A program made the translations under genes and the position numbers. A model generated the notes under the pieces. The model saw only the letters and a list, made by a program, of their open reading frames with translations, was not told where the DNA came from and made no database searches. DNA of 40,030 bases from Microcoleus sp. LEGE 07076 (lineage in GTDB: Bacteria > Cyanobacteriota > Cyanobacteriia > Cyanobacteriales > Microcoleaceae), in the NCBI RefSeq assembly GCF_015207455.1, contig NZ_JADEWV010000041.1, positions 1-40,030 of the forward strand, given 5' to 3'. Of the stretch, positions 8,240 through 15,340 are shown in pieces; the stretch's first letter is position 1; each line of letters opens with the position of its first letter.

Positions 8240-9670
8240 ATGTTTTTACCAATTCTACCCTTAGCTCAAGTAATTGTCGCACCTCCAACCCAACAACAAC
8301 TGATTATTCAGCCAGAAGTTCCCCTACCGGAAAACGAACGGGATGTGCAGCCGCCGCCAAGCAGCAGCCCGCTGAACACTGTAACAGTACCCCAGCAAGT
8401 GCGCGTTTTGCCGGGAAAACTCGACAGCATCCCGGTTTTCAACAGCAACAGCCCGGAAGTTGTGCAAACCGAAGGCATTTTGCTCTCTACATTTGGGCCC
8501 GAAGGCAAACAAGTACCTTCTGCACACTTAAACTTTCGCTTCAAAGGCCGATTTGACATCTTTGCCCACCACATCGCCAAAGCTAAAAATCGCACCGAAA
8601 CTCGCACCTTATTTCAAGGAATAATTGTCTACAATCCGAACTCGGAACCTGTTACTTTAAAAGTCTTGCAAGGAGCGACTTATTTAACTCGGCCGGATGC
8701 GTTGTTTGTCGATTTGCCTTCCTATTTAGAAAATCGATTTGGGACGGTGTTTGCGGGGCCCGGAAGCCGCATCACCAGCGATGTGCTGCGGGGATACAGA
8801 CAAGCCATTTTGCCCGCTGCGATCGAGATACCGGCCATGCAGAGCCGAATGCTGATGAATTTGCCGATACCTGTGGGGAATGTCACGCCTGCTTCCAACG
8901 GGCGATCGACTTTGATGCGAATGTCGAGCAGCAATTCGGTTTATGTTGCTAGTTTAGCAATGTTTGCTCCTCCAACTAAAAATGGACTCGAACAATCTCC
9001 GACTTTAGAACAGTGGGAAAATATTTTAAACACCAAAGGTTTAGCCGGGCCCAGAGATTTAGCACCAACTCCCAGAGACGAAAATCCGGTGCAAAAAATT
9101 TACGGCCGCGTGGCGGGAGTAGCTGAAGGTTCGGAGTGGAAAGCTAAAATTACTGATAATTCGAGAACCGATTATTTAACCATTCCCAAGCGCGGCGAGT
9201 CATTTTCCTATGCTCTGAGCACTACGGATACGGGTACTTTTGGTACAGGTCAAGTTCAAAGTGCTAAAATGTTAGCTCGCTATCCCGATACTGCTTATTT
9301 TGCTCACGGAAATTACGGGATTCAATACAACTTAGCTTTTCCGCTTTACAACAAATCTCGCGAGTCTCAATCGGTGAGTATTAGAATGCAAACACCGATT
9401 AAAGCAAATACAAAATCGGGTGGATTGATGTTTTACGATCCGCCGGAAAATCGGATATTTTTCCGAGGTACGGTGCGGGTGATATTTAATGACGATACGG
9501 GGAAGACTTTGACGCGCTACATTCACATTGTGCAGCGCCGGGGACAGCAGGGGGAACCTTTGGTGAATGTGAATATGAAGCCTGGGGAACGCCGTTTGGT
9601 GCAGGTGGATTTCTTGTATCCGCCGGATGCGACACCGCCGCAAGTCTTGACGGTGCGATCGAGTAATTAG
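8240..9670 (+). CDS. DUF3370 protein, probably exported
   Basis: I recognise the cyanobacterial DUF3370 family. The Pro-rich N-terminal part leads into QQVRVLPGKLDSIPVFNSNSP, EVVQTEGILLSTFGPEGKQV and HLNFRFKGRFDIFAHH, which are family hallmarks. I prefer ATG 8240 (MFLPILPLAQVIV...), which gives a short hydrophobic signal-like start and 476 residues. A longer frame starts at 8171. The function is unknown. Family members are predicted cell-envelope or secreted proteins built of beta-rich domains. The gene appears monocistronic. Confidence 0.75.
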   Translation: MFLPILPLAQVIVAPPTQQQLIIQPEVPLPENERDVQPPPSSSPLNTVTVPQQVRVLPGKLDSIPVFNSNSPEVVQTEGILLSTFGPEGKQVPSAHLNFRFKGRFDIFAHHIAKAKNRTETRTLFQGIIVYNPNSEPVTLKVLQGATYLTRPDALFVDLPSYLENRFGTVFAGPGSRITSDVLRGYRQAILPAAIEIPAMQSRMLMNLPIPVGNVTPASNGRSTLMRMSSSNSVYVASLAMFAPPTKNGLEQSPTLEQWENILNTKGLAGPRDLAPTPRDENPVQKIYGRVAGVAEGSEWKAKITDNSRTDYLTIPKRGESFSYALSTTDTGTFGTGQVQSAKMLARYPDTAYFAHGNYGIQYNLAFPLYNKSRESQSVSIRMQTPIKANTKSGGLMFYDPPENRIFFRGTVRVIFNDDTGKTLTRYIHIVQRRGQQGEPLVNVNMKPGERRLVQVDFLYPPDATPPQVLTVRSSN

Positions 9671-9769
9671 TTGATTGTGTGTGATTGAGTTAGGGCGATC
9701 GACCAGTAGGTTGAATCTTACTGGCAACAATGATAAAGTTTATACAACTGTCGAATCAGGAGAATAGTT

Positions 9770-10330
9770 ATGTCTGTTCAGATGCAAAGACGGCTATTTA
9801 CAGTACAAGAATATCACCTAATGGGCGAGGCTGGCATTTTGGGTGAAGACGATCGAGTGGAATTGATCGAAGGAGAGATCGTTCAAATGGCTGCAATTGG
9901 TACTCGTCATGCAACTTGTGTACGGCGACTGATCCGACAGTTTCGCCAACTTCCAGAAGAAAGTGCTATTTTGGATGTTCAAAACCCAATTCAGTTAAGT
10001 GAGCGTACAGAACCTCAACCGGATATTGTATTGCTACAACCTCGCCCTGACTACTACGCTACTGCACATCCAGTACCATCTGAAGTTTTGTTGTTAGTTG
10101 AGGTTTCTGATAGCACTGTTGATTTCGATCGCGATGTGAAAGTTCCTAACTATGCTCGTTCTGGTATTCAGGAAGTATGGTTGTGGGATCTTGAGATTAA
10201 TTGTTTAGAAGTTTACCGTTGTCCGACGGCAAATGGCTATACTTCAATGCAAAAGTTTGAGCGGGGAGAAATGGTTGCGCCGCTAGCATTTCCTGAGTTT
10301 GAAGTCAGCGTTGATTTTATTTTGGGTTAG
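9770..10330 (+). CDS. Uma2-family putative endonuclease (DUF820)
   Basis: A 186-residue protein of the Uma2 family, a PD-(D/E)XK-like nuclease fold massively expanded in cyanobacteria. Seen motifs: RLFTVQEYHLMGEAGIL, RVELIEGEIVQM, QPDIVLLQPR with the conserved Asp, LLLVEVSDSTVDFDRDVKVP (the ExS/E-type active-site strand), and YARSGIQEVWLWDL. Full family length. The start ATG 9770 has AGGAGAA about eight bases upstream. Cellular role and target are unknown. Confidence 0.9.
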   Translation: MSVQMQRRLFTVQEYHLMGEAGILGEDDRVELIEGEIVQMAAIGTRHATCVRRLIRQFRQLPEESAILDVQNPIQLSERTEPQPDIVLLQPRPDYYATAHPVPSEVLLLVEVSDSTVDFDRDVKVPNYARSGIQEVWLWDLEINCLEVYRCPTANGYTSMQKFERGEMVAPLAFPEFEVSVDFILG

Positions 10331-10351
10331 AGCGATCTAGAAGTAGATAAG

Positions 10352-10552
10352 CTATCGTACATCTAGATTGTCTATAGTGTCATTATTGGAGAGTGGTGGA
10401 ATCTCAGCAGCGGTTAAAGTCACGATTTTACCGTCACGCCAGATTCTAATTGATTGTCCTAGTCTGCGGTGTTTTTCAATGGCTTCGGCGATGGCTGCTT
10501 TCACACCGGCGTCAATGCGATCGGATAATTTGACAAGTTTTTGTTCAGTCAT
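10352..10552 (-). CDS. Small conserved protein, possible partner of a zeta-toxin-like gene
   Basis: A 66-residue protein with the core SDRIDAGVKAAIAEAIEKHR, then SIRIWRDGKIVTLTAAEIPPL. It has an acidic or amphipathic helix followed by a beta hairpin. I have the impression that this family occurs next to zeta-toxin-like P-loop proteins in cyanobacteria. Here a decayed zeta-like C-terminus (10557-10722) ends four bases before this start codon, consistent with a former two-gene operon. An antitoxin role is inference; no DNA-binding motif is obvious. Confidence 0.6.
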   Translation of the reverse strand: MTEQKLVKLSDRIDAGVKAAIAEAIEKHRRLGQSIRIWRDGKIVTLTAAEIPPLSNNDTIDNLDVR

Positions 10553-10556
10553 TTTA

Positions 10557-10722
10557 CTAATTTATAATACGATTCCAAGTTTCACTGTCAGAGATGAGGG
10601 TTCCGTCTTCTGTACTACCTTCAGCAATTAGTCGGATAGTATCTCTAGAATTATCATAGACTATCCAGCGATCGCACAATGGCAAATATAATGAAGTTAA
10701 GTTTCTGCGTCCGCGATCGTGT
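10557..10722 (-). pseudogene. Remnant of zeta-toxin-like AAA protein (C-terminus only)
   Basis: Reading the minus strand from 10722 to the TAG at 10557 gives about 54 in-frame codons without a start codon, preceded by an in-frame TAA (10723-10725). The translation contains NLTSLYLPLCDRWIVYDNS, LIAEGSTEDG and a Trp near the end. This matches the conserved C-terminal signature (R-NL---Y-PL-D-W--YDNS--P-LIA) of zeta-toxin/UDP-GlcNAc kinase-like P-loop proteins. The kinase core with its Walker A is absent. The small partner gene starts four bases downstream. Confidence 0.6.
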
Positions 10723-10802
10723 TATTTTAAGCTATAATTAATTACCAGTTGTTTTTTCATTGGTTTTACGTTAGGATATCGATTAGCTAAAAGGAGAATA
10801 TT

Positions 10803-11153
10803 CTGTCAACCAATCGCGAGTATTATATACCAGAATTCTCTCTTACACAGCAAACAATACAGGGAGAGGATATCCCCTTACCAGATCCACAAGCAGAAGG
10901 ACAACCCCATACAACACTTGGAAAAAGAGATGGAAGTGATAATATTTGTTACCGCCAGTCAGCAACCTTTCCCTTATCAACTTGGCCAAAAGCTAATGGC
11001 TGCGATGTGCCTTGGGGTAGAGTAGATTGGACGGATCATAATCGTCCCTCAGACCATTTCAACCCGCATATCCACGAATTCCGCTACAATTGGGAACAGA
11101 AAAGATGGGAATGTGGAGCGCAACAATTTTGGTGGTATCGCAGAGATGTTGAT
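10803..11153 (+). pseudogene. Orphan polymorphic-toxin C-terminal domain (type 24-like), no canonical start, frameshift near end
   Basis: This open frame has no ATG, GTG or TTG before residue ~69, and an in-frame TAA lies at 10788-10790. A clean AAGGAG (10791-10796) sits six bases before a CTG (10803), the only plausible start besides ATT. The translation has PHTTLGKRDGSD, YRQSATFP, WPKANGCDVPWGRVDWTDH and RPSDHFNPHIHEF. This resembles the PHT-LG...YRQ...DHGRP--H-NPH-H toxin domain at the tips of RHS/CDI-type polymorphic toxins. After a run of five A (11100-11104) the frame gives a poor tail ending TGA 11151-11153. One base less would give RWECGAQQFWWYRR and stop at 11155-11157, which fits the domain better. 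The next gene is a likely immunity protein. Confidence 0.5.
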
Positions 11154-11170
11154 TAACTAAAGGAGAAATT

Positions 11171-11746
11171 ATGGATGCTTGTTTTGAAATATTACTTTCG
11201 ACAAGACAAACTCTTGATTATTTAGAAGCTCATCAGGAAACTTTTACTTGGGGTGGCGTAGAATATCCCCAAGGTGAAAAGTATTACGTTTGGGGCAAAT
11301 ATATAAAATTAGTAGAGCGGGAAATTCCAGCCCATATAATCAAGCGTTTACCCCCCGTTTACGGAAATCTGCAATGGGTGAATTTTTCGTTGCAAGGGAA
11401 AGGATTGGACTTGTTAGAATCCGAGGTGAATGGTGAGCAGATAGATTGGGAAGGCAAAAGTTTTGATGATTTTATCAAGTTTATTCTGACTGAACAACCT
11501 CAATGGGTTGTGGTATTTGAATGGCACTGCGATCGCATAGATAGTCTATACGAACAAAATGTTAGTGAGTGCATTGGTCAGATTAAAAATAACTTGAACT
11601 GGGAGAATAATAGAGAGGGATTTATCGTACTATCTGTCCCAGAAAATGATGTGGGTTCATGTGCGATCGCGAGGGAACTTCCAGAACACAATCGATTCGT
11701 TACTTCGTTACCCACGGAAACTCCACTATCAATCCCATCTCAGTAG
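11171..11746 (+). CDS. Probable immunity protein for the adjacent toxin domain
   Basis: A 191-residue soluble, acidic protein (MDACFEILLSTRQTLDYLEAH...) with no domain I recognise. It starts 17 bases after the toxin frame's stop, with AAAGGAGAAATT directly before ATG 11171. Size, acidity and position right after a toxin-tip domain fit an immunity protein. That role is inferred from context only. The Ser/Thr/Pro-rich tail (TSLPTETPLSIPSQ) is low-complexity. Confidence 0.55.
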   Translation: MDACFEILLSTRQTLDYLEAHQETFTWGGVEYPQGEKYYVWGKYIKLVEREIPAHIIKRLPPVYGNLQWVNFSLQGKGLDLLESEVNGEQIDWEGKSFDDFIKFILTEQPQWVVVFEWHCDRIDSLYEQNVSECIGQIKNNLNWENNREGFIVLSVPENDVGSCAIARELPEHNRFVTSLPTETPLSIPSQ

Positions 11747-11899
11747 ATAGATATCGCTTGTTCTCATCTTAGCGGACGGGAGTTTTTTTGCTTTCTAGCG
11801 ATCGTACACTCTCATTGAATCGTAGCATAATAGAAGTGCGATCGCGCTTCCTGATTTTAGTCACTTCACCCTACCAATCAGTTGAATTGTGGAAAAATT

Positions 11900-12388
11900 T
11901 TAGTTAGCGTTGTTATCGTTGATGTCTAGATTTTCTATTAAGATTTTTGAGGGTAGCGGTACAGTTATTTGTAGGAAAACATCAATTGTTATTTGATTAT
12001 TATCACAAATTATATTAGTTATGTTAACTTTACTATTTTCAGATAAACCGTCTTGAATAGGGAATTTAACAGGTGGCTTAGTTTTATATCCAGCATCATC
12101 AAGCCATTCAGCAATATTTCTCCAATTTTCGATCTTTTCAATCCCTTTACCCACAAAGCCTTTAACGTATCTATAAATAGTGGCACACAGGTCAGTTTCC
12201 ACACCTTTAGGATTTTTTTGCAGCTTTTCGGCGATTTCAGCGGGACTGTTGCCACAAAGCAACCCCCGCAGATGCAGCTTTTCTACGGGGGTGAGAGGCT
12301 TTCCCTTAACGGCGGCCAAGTCTGCGTACAGAGTTTTTAAGTCCCAGCGGCTTTCTGCTTCGACGAAGCGATCGTTTGTGGATGCCAT
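11900..12388 (-). CDS. Helix-turn-helix-like conserved cyanobacterial protein
   Basis: A protein of about 162 residues if started at ATG 12388 (MASTNDRFVEAESRWDL...). A frame from 12427 adds 13 residues. Residues about 15-75 (WDLKTLYADLAAVKG, LTPVEKLHLRGLLCG, SPAEIAEKL, TDLCATIYRYVKG) look like a winged-helix/LuxR-type HTH. I recall it at the N-terminus of many cyanobacterial signalling or conflict proteins. The remainder is short and ends in an Ile/Asn-rich beta-prone tail (KVNITNIICDNNQITIDVF). It may be a truncated or stand-alone version of a larger effector-recruiting protein. It lies between the toxin cassette and the TerY-type operon but on the opposite strand. Confidence 0.5.
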   Translation of the reverse strand: MASTNDRFVEAESRWDLKTLYADLAAVKGKPLTPVEKLHLRGLLCGNSPAEIAEKLQKNPKGVETDLCATIYRYVKGFVGKGIEKIENWRNIAEWLDDAGYKTKPPVKFPIQDGLSENSKVNITNIICDNNQITIDVFLQITVPLPSKILIENLDINDNNAN

Positions 12389-12427
12389 AAATAGGTGTAT
12401 GTAAACTTCCTGATGGAAGTCTAACAT

Positions 12428-12841
12428 AATTCCTGATGTATATCAGTTTACGAGCAGTCTTATTTAGCTTAATATACTTGAAAGCTCAAGTTTAAATGGT
12501 TCATTTTACACGTAAAAATGTTTGTGACAGGGCTTTTGAGAAATTACTGATGGTAGTTAGTGTTACGACAGGGATTAGAGCTGAATTTTGGTAATTTTCT
12601 GGGTTTGACTCTAGTTTCGGGTGCTGCTGGTAATTTTTTTAATTTATTTTCTGGGTTTTGCATAATTTTGTGGATGTCACCCTGATATATAAGTAGGAGG
12701 CTGCAATGCGCTTTCTGCGGACTGATCTCTTTGTGAGTGCGATGGTGAAAGCTTTGCTATGCAAAATTTTCGCTTAACTACCTCTTTCCCAGAGGATGTC
12801 GTAATAACTATCCGAATTATTGGTAATTCAGAGTAAAAACT
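12428..12841. other. Intergenic region upstream of the CFI-box/TerY operon
   Basis: About 410 bp. The only coding-like object is the 23-codon ORF at 12706-12777 with an ideal ribosome-binding site, listed separately. The segment 12460-12680 is AT-rich with no recognisable repeat. It is the expected promoter region of the downstream operon, but I cannot point to a promoter with confidence. Confidence 0.4.
12706..12777 (+). CDS. Putative 23-aa micro-ORF with strong SD
   Basis: ATG 12706 is preceded by TAGGAGG with five-base spacing, the best Shine-Dalgarno in this neighbourhood. It reads MRFLRTDLFVSAMVKALLCK and three more residues to TAA 12775-12777. The peptide is hydrophobic and basic, like a small membrane-active or leader peptide. 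It lies 64 bases before the CFI-box gene and so could be an operon leader, or the relic 5' end of a lost gene. Function unknown. Confidence 0.3.
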   Translation: MRFLRTDLFVSAMVKALLCKIFA

Positions 12842-13525
12842 ATGACAAAAGGACAACCAACTTATTTAAGGTACTTTGATGGGCCAAACAATCATCGTAT
12901 CTGGGACTTAGAGGTAAAAACTCGCAGAGATGGAAGCGATCTGCTGTTTCCATATCCCAATGATTCAGATCCTCAGAAAAAGCAGTTGCATCACCATCTA
13001 TTTTTGGATGATAAAAGGAAAGCTTGTGGGTTAGCTTACGTCACTGAGGATAAACAAGGGAAGTGGTGTCGGGAATACCATTATGATAATGGTTGGGGGT
13101 GGAAACTTGACGGAACCAGCGAATCTTATGATTCAATAAAAGAACTCTATGATGCTATTGAAGCTAATCGCGATCGACGAAATGTTAGAAATTTTGCAAC
13201 GTATTTAGCGTCCAGAATATCACTCAGTTCCGATGAAATTATTAATGAATTATCCGAACCAGTTGAAAGTAGCAGTGATTCTTGCTTTATTGCTACGGCT
13301 GCTTATTCAACATCCAGACATCCCGATCTAACTACATTCAGGCAGTTTAGGGATCGACAGCTTCTGAGTAATACTTTTGGTAGGCAGCTAGTTAAAATCT
13401 ACTACAAAATTAGTCCTAGTATAGCTAATCACATTAGCCAAAAGCCGAAGGTCAAACTATTTCTACGTTCTCAACTAGAGCATCTTGCTAGCTGGATGCG
13501 AACCAGAGAAATAATTAAGCCGTAA
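12842..13525 (+). CDS. CFI-box-CTERM protein
   Basis: A 227-residue protein with an N-terminal region of unknown fold (1-145; aromatic and charged, with YHYDNGWGWKLDGTSESYDS). It ends in a CFI-box-CTERM domain: DSCFIATAAYSTSRHPDL, then LRxFRD-like FRQFRDRQLL, then YYKISPSIANHI. The CFI-box is a C-terminal module of unknown function found on diverse bacterial proteins. The strand and spacing (55 bp) place it at the head of the vWA-PP2C-kinase operon, so it may be a substrate or accessory factor of that system (inference). Only a weak ribosome-binding site is seen. Confidence 0.7.
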   Translation: MTKGQPTYLRYFDGPNNHRIWDLEVKTRRDGSDLLFPYPNDSDPQKKQLHHHLFLDDKRKACGLAYVTEDKQGKWCREYHYDNGWGWKLDGTSESYDSIKELYDAIEANRDRRNVRNFATYLASRISLSSDEIINELSEPVESSSDSCFIATAAYSTSRHPDLTTFRQFRDRQLLSNTFGRQLVKIYYKISPSIANHISQKPKVKLFLRSQLEHLASWMRTREIIKP

Positions 13526-13580
13526 GTACAAGTATCAAGTCTTGATTCGAGTTTTAAGTCAATAGTATTAGGAGACACAA

Positions 13581-14246
13581 ATGCCATTAGATATTGAATT
13601 CGCCCAAAACGGTGAGCCGCGCTGTCCGGTTGTGCTGCTACTAGATACATCTGGTTCTATGTCAGGTATGCCAATAGATCAGTTAAATGCAGGATTAGTT
13701 ACTTTCAAACAAGCAGTGCAGCAAGATCGAAAAGCATCGTTGCGTGTGGAAGTAACCATCATAACCTTTGATAGTTCTGTGAACACTGTGCAAGACTTTA
13801 TCACAGTCGATCAGTTTTATCCCCCGCAACTGAAAGCTTCTGGTTCTACTTCAATGGGTAACGGGATTGAATCTGCACTTAATCAGCTAGACAGTAGAAG
13901 AGAAACTTATAACAGTTATGGTATTCCTTGTTATAAGCCACGGATAATTTTAATCACAGATGGTGGACCAACTGATGGCGAATGTTGGAAAACTGCCGCA
14001 CAGCGTGTGAGGCAGGAGTATGACTTGGGTAATTTCCTTTTCTATGCAGTTGGAGTTCAAGGAGCTGACATGAATACACTCCGACAAATCGCTCCGCTTG
14101 AATTACCGCCAGTCATGCTCCAAGGATTGAATTTTAAGGAATTTTTTAAGTGGCTATCTGACAGCATGGTGATCGTATCAGAAAGCCAAATAGGTCAACA
14201 AATCTCGCTTCCTCCTACGGACAAATGGGCCCAGACAACTGCTTAA
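13581..14246 (+). CDS. TerY-like von Willebrand factor A domain protein
   Basis: A 221-residue single-domain vWA protein. The MIDAS metal site is complete: DTSGSMSG (residues 22-29), the Thr in GSTSMGNGI, and the Asp in LITDGGPTDGE. It matches the TerY/YfbK-type vWA proteins of tellurite-resistance-like signalling operons. An AGGAG ribosome-binding site lies upstream of ATG 13581. It is followed 14 bases later by a PP2C phosphatase and then a kinase. This order is that of the TerY-phosphorylation (TerY-P) triad, which has been linked to stress and anti-phage functions. No signal peptide; cytoplasmic. Confidence 0.88.
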   Translation: MPLDIEFAQNGEPRCPVVLLLDTSGSMSGMPIDQLNAGLVTFKQAVQQDRKASLRVEVTIITFDSSVNTVQDFITVDQFYPPQLKASGSTSMGNGIESALNQLDSRRETYNSYGIPCYKPRIILITDGGPTDGECWKTAAQRVRQEYDLGNFLFYAVGVQGADMNTLRQIAPLELPPVMLQGLNFKEFFKWLSDSMVIVSESQIGQQISLPPTDKWAQTTA

Positions 14247-14260
14247 ATAGGAGCTAAATT

Positions 14261-15334
14261 ATGGAATGGCAAGTTGTTGGTGTTAGTGTCCAAGGAAGCT
14301 ATCACATAGATCAAAAACTTCCCTGTCAAGATGCCGCAAAGTATGAAACTTTTTCTGACAATCAGATTATCATTGGCGCTGTCTCCGATGGTATGGGCAG
14401 CGCTAGGCACTCAGAAATTGGTTCTGCTCTGGCAGTAAACACAGCTCTATCTGAAATCAAGAGCAGAATGTGCTGGCAGCATCAACCAAGTAATGAACAA
14501 GTTCGGGATATTTTTTATACCGTCTTAGAAACAGTTAAAGCGAGTCTCAAAGAGGAGGCAGAAAAAAAAGGTTATTCACTAAAAGATTTAGCTTGCACTT
14601 TACTGATTTTTGTAGCCACCCCAAAATGGCTGGCAGCCATGCAAGTTGGTGATGGACTGATTGTGGTACGACGCTCCAAAGGTGAAAATTATGAACTACT
14701 TTTTAGACCAGACAAAGGTAAGAGGTATCCCAATGAGACAACCCCTGTTACTTCTTCCTATGCCGAGCGGGAGATGCAAGTCGATGTCAAGTCAGGTTGT
14801 TACCAGTTTATCTGTGCAGGAACCGATGGCATTGAAAATATATCTTTGGTAAAGCGCGAAGCTTGGAGACCTTTTGAGAATTTTTTTAAACCTTTGGAAG
14901 AACAAATAATGTTGTCACAAAATACCGTAAATCAAAAGGAGATGGAAATTGAGGATTTCTTAAATTCTGAACAAGTTAATCAAGAGACTGATGATGACAA
15001 AACCTTGTTGTTGTGTGTCTACAGTAACTTTGGCATTCAAAGAGAAACGCAGACGGAGACTTCAGCATTTGACAAAGACAACAGAGAAGTCGCTACAACA
15101 CAGAGATGTGAAGTATCATCGAGACCACGCACACAAGCAAGAGCCAGACTTATCGATGGATTACCCCATTGGTCGTTCGATATAGCTAAAGTTATAGTCA
15201 TTGCATTAGTAATGACTTTAGTTTGTAGCTTAATTCAAACACACCTGCCTATTTTTTTATGGCAACTGGCTTACTTCATTTTTAACTTAACCATCATTTC
15301 CTGTGTTTGGTTTCTGAGAAATGGAAGATATTAA
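14261..15334 (+). CDS. PP2C-family Ser/Thr phosphatase with C-terminal membrane anchor
   Basis: A 357-residue protein with a PP2C domain (residues about 1-250): CQDAAKYE (Asp24), AVSDGMGSARHSEIGS (metal Asp43), MQVGDGLIVV, ICAGTDGIEN and TDDDKTLLLCVYS supply the metal-binding acidic residues. A linker follows, then two hydrophobic segments at about 303-325 and 330-350, so the phosphatase is probably tethered to the membrane. It starts 14 bases after the vWA gene with TAGGAGC before ATG 14261, and ends six bases before the kinase. It is predicted to reverse phosphorylation by the neighbouring kinase. Confidence 0.88.
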   Translation: MEWQVVGVSVQGSYHIDQKLPCQDAAKYETFSDNQIIIGAVSDGMGSARHSEIGSALAVNTALSEIKSRMCWQHQPSNEQVRDIFYTVLETVKASLKEEAEKKGYSLKDLACTLLIFVATPKWLAAMQVGDGLIVVRRSKGENYELLFRPDKGKRYPNETTPVTSSYAEREMQVDVKSGCYQFICAGTDGIENISLVKREAWRPFENFFKPLEEQIMLSQNTVNQKEMEIEDFLNSEQVNQETDDDKTLLLCVYSNFGIQRETQTETSAFDKDNREVATTQRCEVSSRPRTQARARLIDGLPHWSFDIAKVIVIALVMTLVCSLIQTHLPIFLWQLAYFIFNLTIISCVWFLRNGRY

Positions 15335-15340
15335 ACTATT

